Source of the DNA: Gammaproteobacteria bacterium
GTDB taxonomy: Bacteria > Pseudomonadota > Gammaproteobacteria > Pseudomonadales > Azotimanducaceae
DNA length: 64,000 bases
Assembly: GCA_004357385.1 (NCBI GenBank)
Contig: SMWF01000060.1
Coordinates: 16,113-80,112, forward strand
Direction: 5' to 3'
A program made the position numbers and the translations under genes. Shown here one piece after another: positions 51,845-60,867 of the stretch. Each line of letters begins with the position of its first letter. Within the stretch, counting starts at the first letter, position 1. The notes beneath the pieces were generated by a model that saw nothing but the letters and a program-made list of their open reading frames with translations, was not told the DNA's origin and did not search any database.

Positions 51845-52993
51845 TCACTCGATCCCGAGGTTCGGGTTGATCAGATACTTCTCACCCGTCGCCTGCTTGC
51901 CGTACACGGAGATCGCGTCGAGGCTGAGTGCTTCGGCGAGCGACACTTCTTTCGTGTAAGTGCTGGCGAAGGTTGTCTTGATTTCGGCCGCCACCCGTTC
52001 ACGCAGTTGTTGGGCCGCCTCGGGGCCGATCTTCTGCAGGAATGGCGTCAACAACCAGCCGCCGAGGCCCCAGGCCATGCCGAAGTTCCGCGTCAGTTCG
52101 GTCGGGGTTCTGTCCAGGCCGCCGTAGATATAGACCTGTTTGTGGGTCGTGGACCCGTAACGGTTGTACTCGGTGGCCGTGGCGTTGGCGGCCGATTCCA
52201 TGCAGGTCAGGATCTGGCCCGCCAGCTTGCCGCCGCCCGTGGCATCGAAGGCCAGCATCGCACCCGTTGCGATCAAGGCGTCGGTGAGATCCTGCATGAA
52301 TGTTGGCTCGCTCGAGTTGCATACGTTGATCGCGCCGATGCTTTTGAGGAGTTCGACGTGTTCTTCCTTGCGCACGATGTTGACCAACTGGACATCGTCG
52401 GCGAGGCAGACTTTCTGCAGCATCTGGCCGAGATTAGAGGCGGCGGCGGTATGCACCAGCGCGGTATAGCCTTCAACACGCATGGTTTCAACCATGCCCA
52501 GCGCGGTTAGCGGGTTGACGAAGCAGGAGGCGCCCTCCGCCGGCGTGGTTCCGTCTGGCAACAGCAGTGCCTGCTTCGCCGGGACGCAGCGGTACTGGGA
52601 ATACATCGCGCCGCCGAGGATCGCAACGGTTTTGCCCATCAAGGCCTGCGCGGCGTCATCGGCGCCGGCCGCAACCACCACCCCGGCGCCCTCATTTCCC
52701 ACCGGCAGCGATTGATCGACGCGTGGCGTCATGGTTCGCATCAGTTTTTCGGGAACGCTGGCGGTCACTACCGGGGCATCGGCACTTCCCGATGCCGCCG
52801 CGGTCGTCATGTCCGCCGCGCCGAACAGCAGGCCGAGGTCCGAAGGGTTGATGGGAGATGCCTCTACCCGCACCAGCACTTCGTCATCGTTTGGTTGTGG
52901 GATCGGGGTTGCCGCGAGCGTCAGCTCGAGGGTTCCATCCTGTTTGATCGTTGATCGCAACTGCAACGCGTCGCCCGAGAGTTGGTCGGCCAT
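51845..52993 (-). CDS. Zinc-independent MDR-family oxidoreductase (quinone oxidoreductase-like)
   Basis: This 382-residue medium-chain reductase has N-terminal GroES-like strands (DEVLVRVEASPINPSDLGLL), the VGNEGAGVVVAAG motif, a quinone-oxidoreductase-like Rossmann part without the catalytic Cys zinc site (VHTAAASNLGQMLQK instead of GAAGGVG) and a late LTPFLQKIG. The cofactor-binding glycine motif is not the standard one. Reduction of an enone or quinone is expected. The SDR gene follows after 19 bp and the PP-loop gene ends 63 bp upstream. Confidence 0.86.
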   Translation of the reverse strand: MADQLSGDALQLRSTIKQDGTLELTLAATPIPQPNDDEVLVRVEASPINPSDLGLLFGAADMTTAAASGSADAPVVTASVPEKLMRTMTPRVDQSLPVGNEGAGVVVAAGADDAAQALMGKTVAILGGAMYSQYRCVPAKQALLLPDGTTPAEGASCFVNPLTALGMVETMRVEGYTALVHTAAASNLGQMLQKVCLADDVQLVNIVRKEEHVELLKSIGAINVCNSSEPTFMQDLTDALIATGAMLAFDATGGGKLAGQILTCMESAANATATEYNRYGSTTHKQVYIYGGLDRTPTELTRNFGMAWGLGGWLLTPFLQKIGPEAAQQLRERVAAEIKTTFASTYTKEVSLAEALSLDAISVYGKQATGEKYLINPNLGIE

Positions 52994-53056
52994 GTCGGTC
53001 CCCAGATTGAATTCGATTGAACGGTTCGGGAAGTTATCGCTTCTCGGCCCGGATGG

Positions 53057-53893
53057 CTACTTTGCTCGCAAAGGCGCCGGCGTGTCCCATACCTGGGCGA
53101 GGGTGTGGAACTCGCCGGTTTCGCCAAACGGGTCGACGCCGGGCGGCAGGGCGTCGATGAGCGAGCGATCGAAGCGCTGTCCGACCGAGATGCCGATTTC
53201 GGCTGGATCGGGCACGGCACTGATCACGCAACGCACGCCGCTCGCCTCGAGGTCGTCTAGCAGCACATCGTAGTCGATGTTCCACAGTGGGAAGTGCAGT
53301 TGCGCGCCGCGACGCTCCGCCAGCGGGCCCAGTTCCTGCTCACGCCAGGTGCGGATCTCCGCGAGATGCAAATCGCCGAACACCAGCCGGATGGGCCGTG
53401 GCACCAGCCGCAGCCCTTGCTCGATCTGATCCAGGTAGACCTGGCCGGCGTGTAGCGGTACCCCGATGAGGGGCAGCTTCAATGCGTCGGCCTGACGCAC
53501 GATCTGGTCCAGGCCAATCTCCTGATGTGCCACCGCGCGCGTCGAGGCATCGAAGGAGGTCAGCAGCACCAGCGGGCGCGACGGGCGTTCGCGTGCCAGG
53601 GCCCGTCGTGCCAACAGGCTGTCCTTGCCGCCGCTCCAGAACAACACGTCGTATCCGGTGTCGTCGTCAATGCGGCCGTGCAGAATCGCCGGGCGCTGGA
53701 TGCGCCCCGCACGTGTGTCCGCGGGGACGTTCTCATGTTCGTAGGGGCAGTGGCGACAGCCACATCCGCAGCACGCACCCCGCGCTTCGAGCCCCAATTC
53801 GGTCAGAACGATCAATCCCGACTCAGGATCGACATAGCTCGGCTCGCCGCGCTCGCACGCGCGTTCATGAATCGTCCAGACATCCGCTTCCAT
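53057..53893 (-). CDS. Fusion of DUF5522 Cys-rich domain and PP-loop (diphthine-ammonia-ligase-like) ATPase
   Basis: This 278-residue protein joins two domains. Residues 1-55 match the DUF5522-like pattern with six clustered Cys (RGACCGCGCRHCPY), probably binding a metal or Fe-S. Residues 80-278 form an adenine-nucleotide alpha-hydrolase fold with the PP-loop SGGKDS at 87-92 and TSFDASTRAVAHQEIG, as in diphthine-ammonia ligases. The PP-loop part adenylates a substrate carbonyl for amide or thio modification. The fusion suggests substrate or metal handling by the Cys domain. It is preceded upstream on the same strand by an acyl-CoA dehydrogenase gene. Confidence 0.9.
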   Translation of the reverse strand: MEADVWTIHERACERGEPSYVDPESGLIVLTELGLEARGACCGCGCRHCPYEHENVPADTRAGRIQRPAILHGRIDDDTGYDVLFWSGGKDSLLARRALARERPSRPLVLLTSFDASTRAVAHQEIGLDQIVRQADALKLPLIGVPLHAGQVYLDQIEQGLRLVPRPIRLVFGDLHLAEIRTWREQELGPLAERRGAQLHFPLWNIDYDVLLDDLEASGVRCVISAVPDPAEIGISVGQRFDRSLIDALPPGVDPFGETGEFHTLAQVWDTPAPLRAK

Positions 53894-53991
53894 GAATAAG
53901 ATTCTACGCGGCCATGCTCGGTTGGAACCAGCTGAGGATCAGGTCGGCCGCTGCCCCTGCCCATACCGGGCCCCACCCACTCAACACATGT

Positions 53992-55185
53992 TCAGTCAGG
54001 CAATCCGAGTACGCGTTTGCTGATGATGTTCAGCTGCACTTCGTTGGTGCCACCGTAGATCGTGGTGGCGCGATCGCGGAGCCAGGCTCGGGTGCTTTCG
54101 AGCTCGTCCTCGTCGAACCCCGGCCCTTCCCAACCGAGCCCACGAGTGCCGCGCAGCGTCGATTTCAGTTGTGACGCTTCCTTCGACAGGGTCGAACCCA
54201 CGTATTTGAAGATGGAACTGGCCGCGCCGGGAGCGCCACCGGAGGTGTGCTCTTCCGCCGCGCGCCGAACGGTCAGCTGGAACGCTTTTTCGTTGATCGT
54301 GTGACGGATGATATGGTCGCGTGCCGTTGCATCGGCAACGCGGCCGTTCCGTTCCCCGACGTAACGCTTCGCGAGTTCGGCGCATGCGTTGGGTGCCGGC
54401 TTGCCTTTTTTGCGGGTGCGGGGGCCGCCATCGCCCGGAGATCGTTCGTACTGCAGCAATCGCTTGGCGACGGTCCAGCCTTTGTTCAGCTCGCCAACGA
54501 GATCCTCGCGCCGCGCGACGGCATCATCGAAGAACGTCTCACAAAACGGTGATGATCCGGAGATCAGCTTGATCGGTCGCGTGGAGATGCCTGGCTGATG
54601 CATGTCGACCAGGACGAAACTGATGCCCTCGTGTTTTGGTGCGTCCGGATCGGTTCGCACCAGGACAAATATCCAATCCGATATGTCGGCTCCAGAGGTC
54701 CAGATCTTCTGGCCGTTGATGATGAAATGATCGCCGTCGAGAACCGCCTTGGTCTGCAGGCCGGCGAGGTCCGAGCCCGCGCCCGGCTCGCTGTAGCCCT
54801 GGCACCAGCGCACTTCGCCGCGCACGATCTTGGGCAGATGACGCTGCTTCTGATCCTCGGTACCGAAATCGAGCAGGGTCGGGCCGATCATGGAGAGACC
54901 CATACCAATGGCGGGGGGGAGCGCTTTCAGTGCGGCCATCTCCTGGGCCAGCACCTGGTCGTGGTCTCTGTCCAGCCCGCCACCCCCATACTCGGTTGGC
55001 CAGCGTGGGGCGGTCCAACCGCGTTCCGCCATGGTGGCGAGCCAGGCGCGCGCGTCGTCCGTGTCGTAGGCCTCATCGGCGTCTTCGAAGTGCAAGCTGC
55101 GGTCGCGCATGCTGTCGGGGCAGTTGGCCTGCAACCACTGGCGGGTCTCCTGACGAAATTCTTCCAGGCCCATGTGCGGACTCAT
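53992..55185 (-). CDS. Acyl-CoA dehydrogenase family protein
   Basis: This 397-residue flavoenzyme has the GYSEPGAGSDLAGL motif, NGQKIWTSGA and the C-terminal IYGGTNEVQLN. The position after I-Y is Gly instead of the Glu base of medium-chain enzymes, so the base must be elsewhere, as in several FadE-like enzymes of steroid and cyclic-acid degradation. It is of a length and style similar to heteromeric FadE partners, but no partner is adjacent. It oxidises an acyl-CoA. It is preceded by the RND pump genes on the same strand. Confidence 0.93.
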   Translation of the reverse strand: MSPHMGLEEFRQETRQWLQANCPDSMRDRSLHFEDADEAYDTDDARAWLATMAERGWTAPRWPTEYGGGGLDRDHDQVLAQEMAALKALPPAIGMGLSMIGPTLLDFGTEDQKQRHLPKIVRGEVRWCQGYSEPGAGSDLAGLQTKAVLDGDHFIINGQKIWTSGADISDWIFVLVRTDPDAPKHEGISFVLVDMHQPGISTRPIKLISGSSPFCETFFDDAVARREDLVGELNKGWTVAKRLLQYERSPGDGGPRTRKKGKPAPNACAELAKRYVGERNGRVADATARDHIIRHTINEKAFQLTVRRAAEEHTSGGAPGAASSIFKYVGSTLSKEASQLKSTLRGTRGLGWEGPGFDEDELESTRAWLRDRATTIYGGTNEVQLNIISKRVLGLPD

Positions 55186-55255
55186 TGCGATTGATCAATC
55201 CCGGCAGTTTAGGACGCTGTGCGGGAAGGTTACAGCCCGGGCGTGCAGCGGGTGG

Positions 55256-58200
55256 TCATTCGAACCGGCGGCGCAGGTCCTTCGCGATGGAGTACAGCAC
55301 CGGCACCAGGAACAAGGTCACCAGCGTGGAGAACACCAACCCCCAGCCGATGGCCATCGACATCGGCGCCACGAATACGTCGTAGCCCCCCAGACCGTAC
55401 GCCATGGGCAGCACCCCGCCGAGGGTGGTGAGTGTGGTCACGATGATCGGACGCAGCCTGCTGGTGACAGCCTCCACGATGATTTCCTGAGTCGATGTGG
55501 TGGCCCATCCTTCCTCTAGACGTCGATGGATTGCATCGACCATCACGATGGATCCGTTGACCACCACGCCGGCCAGGCCGATGGCGCCCATCATGGCGAA
55601 GATCGTAAGTTGGGCGTTGTGCAGGAAGAAGACCAGGAACACGCCGGCGATGGCGAATGGCACCACCACCATGACGAACAGCGCTTCGATCAGCGATCCC
55701 AGCATGATCCAGATCACGAAGCAGATGCCGACGACCACCAGCAGCGCCGTCTGGGCAAGCTCGCGGGTGGTTTCGAGGGTCTTTTCCGCTTCCCCGGCGA
55801 TCAGGATCTCAAGCCCTGGAACGTCGGCGAAACGGGGCAGCAGTTCTCTCTGGAGTCGTTGCGCGAAGGACAACGCGGTGTGGCCGGCCCCGGGAACGAA
55901 ACTCGCCCGGACGGTCGCGGCCCGCATCCCCTCGCGATGGTAGATGTGATCCACCGCTGGAATCTCGATCGGATTGACCACGTCGCGCAACCGGACCAAC
56001 TCGCCGGCAGCGGTCCGTACCGGGATTTCGAGCAGCGCCTCCAGGTCGCGGCGGGCGCTGGGATCGATCATCACGCGCAATTTGGTGGTGTCTTCCGTTG
56101 CCCGGTGCTCTGACGCTTCGATGCCGTGGAATGCGGCTTGCAGCGTGATCGCGACGTCCCGTGCGTCAAGACCCAGCAATGCAAGCTTGTCGTAGCTTGG
56201 ATTCAGGTCGATCTGCGGCGTACCGGGGCGCTCGTCGATCTCCACTTCGGTGAGACCCGGGATGCCGCGCAGATAGTCGGCGATCTGCAGCGCCACCGCA
56301 CGCCGGGTGCCGTCGTCGTCCGCCAACAGGTGCAGGGTCACGGGCTGGTCCGTGGGGGGGCCGAAGTACTCTGATTGAAAGTACAGGCTCACGCCGTCTG
56401 GAACCATGAGTTCCTGCGGCAGAATCTGAATCCACTCCGCGTTGGTGTGGTGGCGATCCACGTCTTTGAAGACCGCCGTGATCAACGCCTGGTGCTCGGC
56501 ATCGCCGTGTGCCTTGGAAGCCCCCGCGATATCCTGGTGACCGATCCGCGCGGTCACCGCGGTAATGTCCTCAGCAGCGATGCGCATGATCTGCTGTTCG
56601 AGATTGGTGACGATCGCCTCGGTGCGTTCCAGCGGCGTACCGATGGGTGCCGTGACCTTGAGATACAGCAGCCGCGCATCGTCCTGGGGGAACAGCACGA
56701 AGGGCACCAGTGGTCGAATCACGACCATGATCACCAGGAAAATCGTCGCAGCGATTGCGACCACAACGCTGCGATGACTCAGGGTCCAGCGCAGCACGTT
56801 GCGGTAGCGGTCTTCCAGATTGAGCATGAAGGCGCGCTTGCGAGCCTGCTCGGCGCTGCGCAGCATGGTCATGTGTGCGGGAAGGATCGTGAAGGACTCC
56901 ACCAGGGAGAGAATCAACACGATCACCACGACGGCGGGAATCTGCCAGATGATTTTCCCCGCGAGTCCGCCGACCGCGATCATCGGGAGAAACGCCAGGA
57001 CGGTGGTAAGCGCGGCGGCAAAGACGGGGCGCGACATCTCGACCGCGCCGTTGACCGCCGCGTCGAGTTCGCTCTGTCCCTCCGCGCGGAGCGTGGTTAT
57101 GCGCTCGGCCACCACCACGGCGTCGTCCACGACCATGCCAAGCACGATCACGAATCCGGTCATGGCCATTACGTTCAACGTCATGCCGGTCTGACTGAAC
57201 ATGGTCAGCGCGCCCAGGAAGACGATCGGTATCCCCGCCAGCACCCAGAGCGTGGTTTCGCCGCGGATGAACACGAACAGCACCACGGCCACCAGCAGTG
57301 CGCCCATCAGGCCGTTGTTCAGCATCAGGCGCAGGCGATTGCGCGGGTAAAAGGATCGGTCGTTGACCAGGGTGTAGGCCACGCCCTGCGGCAGCTCGAA
57401 ATGGCTGAGTACGTCTTTGACGGCATCCACCATATCGATCTGATCGGCGTTGGCTCGCTTGAACACGACGATGGAGATGCCCGGCTGTGCGTTGGTGTGC
57501 GCCAGCAGCCCCGTGTCTTCGCGCGTGGCCTGGACGCGAGCGATGTCGCCAACCGTCAACGTGCCGGTCGCGCGAGATGATCGGATGACCGTTTCGGCGA
57601 CCTCCATCGGGTCATTGAACCGACTCCATAGCACCACCTGGCGGCGATCCGAGGCGCTCTCCAGTATCCCGCCGGTGCTCGATACGTTGCGTCGTTGGAT
57701 GGCGCGGATGATGTCGGTCAGCGCTACCTGATGTTCGGTCGCCTTGAGGGGATCCACCAGAATCCGCACCTCCGGGTCCTGCAGACCCACGAGGGTCGCC
57801 TTGGAAACCGTGTCGAGTCGTTCAATCGCGCGTTCCAGTTGCTTCGCGACGGGCACCAGGGCCTCCATCGGGCCGGACAGCGCGACTTCCACCACGGGTG
57901 CCTTGGCCGGATCGAAATTGTCGAAGGTGGGTTCGTCTTCCATTTCCGGAGGAAAGTCGGTGATGCTGTCGACCGCATCGCGCAGATCGTTTTCGAGCTC
58001 GCCGATCTCTGCCCTGCTGAAGTCGATGTAGAGCTCGACCGTGGTCACCGACGCGCCGTCGGATATGACGCTGTGGAAGTGGTCGATACCGTCGACTTCC
58101 TCGATCGCTTCTTCGATGGGAATCGTGACTTTGACTTCCATGTCGTTGGCCGACGCGCCGGGCAGCAGGGCGCGGATATAAATGGTTGGTGACGCCACCG

Positions 58201-58318
58201 AAGGAATGAATTCGCGTGGCACGTCGCGGATGAAATAAACGCCGAGCACCATCAGGGTCAGCGCGATGATATTGACCAGCAGATGGCGTTCAGCGAAGAA
58301 ACGGACGAAGCGGTGCAC
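55256..58318 (-). CDS. RND family efflux transporter permease subunit
   Basis: This 1020-residue permease of the HAE1/AcrB-like group has 12 membrane segments (e.g. LLVNIIALTLMVLGVYFI, MVVDDAVVVAERI, LAGVVVNGSIVMVD), the proton-relay Asp pair D-D in MVVDDAVVV, and two large periplasmic loops. It starts with GTG at 58318, giving MHRFVRFFAERH. The adaptor gene lies just upstream (26 bp gap) and an outer-membrane factor is not in the window. It exports hydrophobic compounds, which fits a region rich in hydroxylated hydrophobic intermediates. Confidence 0.94.
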   Translation of the reverse strand: MHRFVRFFAERHLLVNIIALTLMVLGVYFIRDVPREFIPSVASPTIYIRALLPGASANDMEVKVTIPIEEAIEEVDGIDHFHSVISDGASVTTVELYIDFSRAEIGELENDLRDAVDSITDFPPEMEDEPTFDNFDPAKAPVVEVALSGPMEALVPVAKQLERAIERLDTVSKATLVGLQDPEVRILVDPLKATEHQVALTDIIRAIQRRNVSSTGGILESASDRRQVVLWSRFNDPMEVAETVIRSSRATGTLTVGDIARVQATREDTGLLAHTNAQPGISIVVFKRANADQIDMVDAVKDVLSHFELPQGVAYTLVNDRSFYPRNRLRLMLNNGLMGALLVAVVLFVFIRGETTLWVLAGIPIVFLGALTMFSQTGMTLNVMAMTGFVIVLGMVVDDAVVVAERITTLRAEGQSELDAAVNGAVEMSRPVFAAALTTVLAFLPMIAVGGLAGKIIWQIPAVVVIVLILSLVESFTILPAHMTMLRSAEQARKRAFMLNLEDRYRNVLRWTLSHRSVVVAIAATIFLVIMVVIRPLVPFVLFPQDDARLLYLKVTAPIGTPLERTEAIVTNLEQQIMRIAAEDITAVTARIGHQDIAGASKAHGDAEHQALITAVFKDVDRHHTNAEWIQILPQELMVPDGVSLYFQSEYFGPPTDQPVTLHLLADDDGTRRAVALQIADYLRGIPGLTEVEIDERPGTPQIDLNPSYDKLALLGLDARDVAITLQAAFHGIEASEHRATEDTTKLRVMIDPSARRDLEALLEIPVRTAAGELVRLRDVVNPIEIPAVDHIYHREGMRAATVRASFVPGAGHTALSFAQRLQRELLPRFADVPGLEILIAGEAEKTLETTRELAQTALLVVVGICFVIWIMLGSLIEALFVMVVVPFAIAGVFLVFFLHNAQLTIFAMMGAIGLAGVVVNGSIVMVDAIHRRLEEGWATTSTQEIIVEAVTSRLRPIIVTTLTTLGGVLPMAYGLGGYDVFVAPMSMAIGWGLVFSTLVTLFLVPVLYSIAKDLRRRFE

Positions 58319-58344
58319 GGGTCAACCGGGTCTGTGTGGCGGTG

Positions 58345-59457
58345 TCAGGGAGCGGCTGGTTCTGCAAGGACGGGTGCGCCGTCACGCAATGCGAACAGCC
58401 CGTCCACCACCACCTGTTCGCCCTTGGAAAGGCCTTCGACGACCTGGACCACTTCGCCACGCGAGCGGCCGATGCGTACGACTTTCGAAATCGCGATGTC
58501 GTCCACCACCGTGAAAACTCTCAGCTCCCCGTTTTTTCGAAACAAGGCCGACTTCGGGATGGTAGGTTGCGCCGCTTCTGTCGTGTACGGAAGCTGGACC
58601 GCGGCGACCATGCCTTCGCGTAGACGCGCAGCGTCGGCGGCGTCCAGCCAGATCTCCACGGGATAGGTGCCGCTGGACGGATCCTTTATCCGCGAAACGC
58701 TGTGAATGCTGCCCCATAGACGTGCGCCGCCCAGTGCCTCGAAGCCGAGAGTGGCCTGTTGCGTTGTGTCGATCAGCGCGGCGTCGGCTGCAGTGACGCC
58801 GGCGCGCAACCGGGCGCGGGAAAAATCGGTAATCAACGCCACCGGCGAGCCGGGGGTCAGGTAATCGCCTTCCTGGACGTGAATGACTTCCGCGGTACCG
58901 CTGAACGGGGCAAGAACTCGGGTATCACGCAGCGCCCGCTGGGCAGTGGCCAGCGCGGAATCACCCGCGCCAAGTTCTGCCACGGCCCGTTGGTGGGCGA
59001 AGCGGAGATCGTCGAGCACGTCCTGACTGATGACCTCCCGGGCGATCAGATCCTGGGCGCGGCGGTATTCGTGCAGCGTATGGGCGACGTCGACCCGCTG
59101 GCTGTTGACCCGCGCCTGGGCCTGCTCCACGTTCAGCCGTGCGCGTTCGCGGTCCAGTTCCACCAGTAGATCACCGGTTTCGACGGCGTCGCCTGGTTCG
59201 ACCGCGCGATGCACCACCCGCCCGCCGACCTCGGCGGCCACGGTGGCTTTACGGAACGCGGTGACCACGCCGGTTACGTCGCCGGACCCGCTGATGCCGG
59301 TCTCGACCACCGACACGACCTTGACTCGAATCGCCGATGACGGGGTTAGTACGGGGTCGGCGGGGGCGCTCGTGGAATCGGCGCCGCCGGGCTGGCAGCC
59401 ACCTAAAATCACCAGCGCGGCTACGGCTGGCACGTGGCTGATCGAGAACCGGGTCAA
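58345..59457 (-). CDS. RND efflux periplasmic adaptor, lipoprotein
   Basis: This 370-residue HlyD/AcrA-like membrane-fusion protein has a lipoprotein-type signal (SHVPAVAALVILGGC, Cys near residue 21), a barrel-sandwich part (RVVHRAVEPGDAVETGDLLVEL), a coiled-coil hairpin (ERARLNVEQAQARVNSQRVD) and beta-barrel segments. It bridges the RND permease to an outer-membrane channel. The start is taken as TTG 59457, which avoids overlap with the pseudogene at 59465; an ATG at 59535 would be longer with no signal peptide. It is followed by the permease gene. Confidence 0.9.
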   Translation of the reverse strand: MTRFSISHVPAVAALVILGGCQPGGADSTSAPADPVLTPSSAIRVKVVSVVETGISGSGDVTGVVTAFRKATVAAEVGGRVVHRAVEPGDAVETGDLLVELDRERARLNVEQAQARVNSQRVDVAHTLHEYRRAQDLIAREVISQDVLDDLRFAHQRAVAELGAGDSALATAQRALRDTRVLAPFSGTAEVIHVQEGDYLTPGSPVALITDFSRARLRAGVTAADAALIDTTQQATLGFEALGGARLWGSIHSVSRIKDPSSGTYPVEIWLDAADAARLREGMVAAVQLPYTTEAAQPTIPKSALFRKNGELRVFTVVDDIAISKVVRIGRSRGEVVQVVEGLSKGEQVVVDGLFALRDGAPVLAEPAAP

Positions 59458-59464
59458 AGCGATG

Positions 59465-59895
59465 CTAGGCTCGTTCCGATGAAGGCGTTTCGGCCTTGGC
59501 CTGGTCTCGGATCTTCTTTCCGCCTTCCGGTGCAACCGTCGACTGGTGGACGATCCCCGTGAACAGCATGTCCTTGGCTTTGCGATGTCCCACTTCCCAG
59601 GCGTGCACGAAGTACTCGTGACCGTTCACGCCGAAAGCCACCACCGGATCGGAGAACTGGGCATCCTTGCTGGCAATGATCAGATCGAAGGGCCAGATCA
59701 GCATCAGGCCACCGGCGATCGCCTTGCCCTGAACCGAGGCCATGGTCGGCTTGGGCATGTTCCGCCAACGCCAGCAGAAGCCCAGGAAGACTTCCTGCTC
59801 GTGGCATTACGCCTCTCCTCGCGGGCGAGCATGATGCGCGCGACCCCCTCACCGGGACGTTCGTAGCGGATCGTTTCGAATTCGTTGACTTCCAC
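59465..59895 (-). pseudogene. Crotonase pseudogene (internal deletion and truncated end)
   Basis: Two fragments of one enoyl-CoA hydratase are visible. The N-terminal part from ATG 59895 reads EFETIRYERPGEGVARIMLAREERRNA and then shifts out of frame. The C-terminal part in another frame reads QEVFLGFCWRWRNMPKPTMA, QGKAIAGGLMLIWPFDLI and WEVGHRKAKDMLFTG, then ends in unrelated residues at a stop at 59465. The oxyanion-hole segment (about 60-80 residues) is gone between them, and the last third is missing, so it cannot be functional. It may be a decayed paralogue of the crotonases at 1-1425. Confidence 0.88.
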
Positions 59896-59969
59896 GTCTT
59901 CTCCAACACTCCAAAAGTAGGCGCAACTAACAGGCGCAGCGGACCAGTATAACGGTTTGGGTGAGCCGT

Positions 59970-60287
59970 TCAGGTGCGTTTCAACTCCACCAGCACCGCA
60001 CGGTATTCGTCGCCGGAATTGTGTGCGGTCTCGATATGTCCTTTTTCGATGTAGTCGGCCTGGCCCGGCGTGGGGTTGAAGCTGAAATGCTCACCCAGGG
60101 GACCGCCGGTACCTTCGTGAAACTCCACCTCGATGGGCCCGGTTCCGGCGACGTTCAGCAGAAAATAGTCGTGCTCGTGCCGGTGCCGGGGAATGTCGGC
60201 ACCGCTCGGCACCACTTGATTCCAGATTCGGACATGATCGTCTTCGAACAGCAATTCGGTCGCAATCGGACTGAGTTCCTCGGGCAT
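59970..60287 (-). CDS. Cupin domain small protein
   Basis: This 105-residue cupin has the metal-binding motif RHRHEHDYFLLNVAG (H-x-H-x-E/D... pattern) and a second motif around GHIETAHNSGDEYR with His and Glu. It folds as a single beta-barrel. The start ATG 60287 is preceded by CGGAG; an ATG eight codons upstream is possible. Small cupins can be dioxygenases, isomerases or ligand sensors, and nothing specific indicates one. It is divergent from the membrane-protein gene at 60406. Confidence 0.87.
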   Translation of the reverse strand: MPEELSPIATELLFEDDHVRIWNQVVPSGADIPRHRHEHDYFLLNVAGTGPIEVEFHEGTGGPLGEHFSFNPTPGQADYIEKGHIETAHNSGDEYRAVLVELKRT

Positions 60288-60405
60288 TTCGGTACTCCGC
60301 TCAGGTGACATCGGGGGGTGAATCGGGGGTGACTGCGGGGTCAATAGTATCTGCCAACCGCGATTGCTGCGATAGTCGAGACTCATTCGTTGACGTGGGT
60401 GAGCA

Positions 60406-60867
60406 ATGGACAAGGTGATTCGGATCGTAGCGGCCCTTCCGGGGATCATGTTCGTCGTGATGGGTCTGCGTTGGGTTGTGGACCCGGCGGGTGCGGCGGC
60501 GGCCGTCGGCATGCCCTTGCTGGACGGCGTGGCGCGCAGCACCCAGATCGGTGACCTGGGCTCCTTCTTTGTAGGTGCTGGAATCATGATTCTGCTGGGG
60601 GTGGTCACGCTACAGCGCATCTGGCTGTACTGCGCGTCCCTGTTGATCGGGGTCGTGGCGATTTTTCGTGTGCTTGCGTGGGCCGTGCAGGACGCGGCGC
60701 TCACCACGCAGTTCATCGGCGTGGAAATCGTGATCACCGCGCTGTTGCTGTTCGCCGCCTCGCGGCTCTCACGCACGGCTGATCGTGGTGCTGACGACGC
60801 TCCCGGTGGGGCGACTGATGGGACCCCTGATGGGACTCTTGATCGGGAGAGTGCCGATAGCACGTAA
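60406..60867 (+). CDS. Small multi-pass membrane protein (DUF4345-like)
   Basis: This 153-residue protein has about four membrane segments (IRIVAALPGIMFVVMGLRWV, SFFVGAGIMILLGVVTL, LYCASLLIGVVAIFRVLAW, FIGVEIVITALLLFAASRL) and a Asp/Gly-rich C-terminus. The family is likely DUF4345-type and of unknown function; this is recalled, not checked. It overlaps the sulfatase gene by about 38 bp, so the two are probably in one operon. Confidence 0.78.
   Translation: MDKVIRIVAALPGIMFVVMGLRWVVDPAGAAAAVGMPLLDGVARSTQIGDLGSFFVGAGIMILLGVVTLQRIWLYCASLLIGVVAIFRVLAWAVQDAALTTQFIGVEIVITALLLFAASRLSRTADRGADDAPGGATDGTPDGTLDRESADST

Noticed and set aside
56375..57580. A 401-codon open frame on the plus strand inside the RND permease gene
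   Set aside because: It is His/Asp/Arg-rich, has no family motif and is fully antisense to an unmistakable RND permease; long antisense frames are usual at this GC.
59465..59895. A second recoding event (readthrough or programmed frameshift) joining the crotonase fragments
   Set aside because: A frame change alone does not restore the protein: the oxyanion-hole region and the last third are missing, so gene decay is the simpler explanation.
60290..60345. CCCCCGATTCAC-like triple repeat (minus strand) upstream of the cupin gene
   Set aside because: The units are imperfect, G-tract based and of low complexity; no convincing regulatory structure could be argued.
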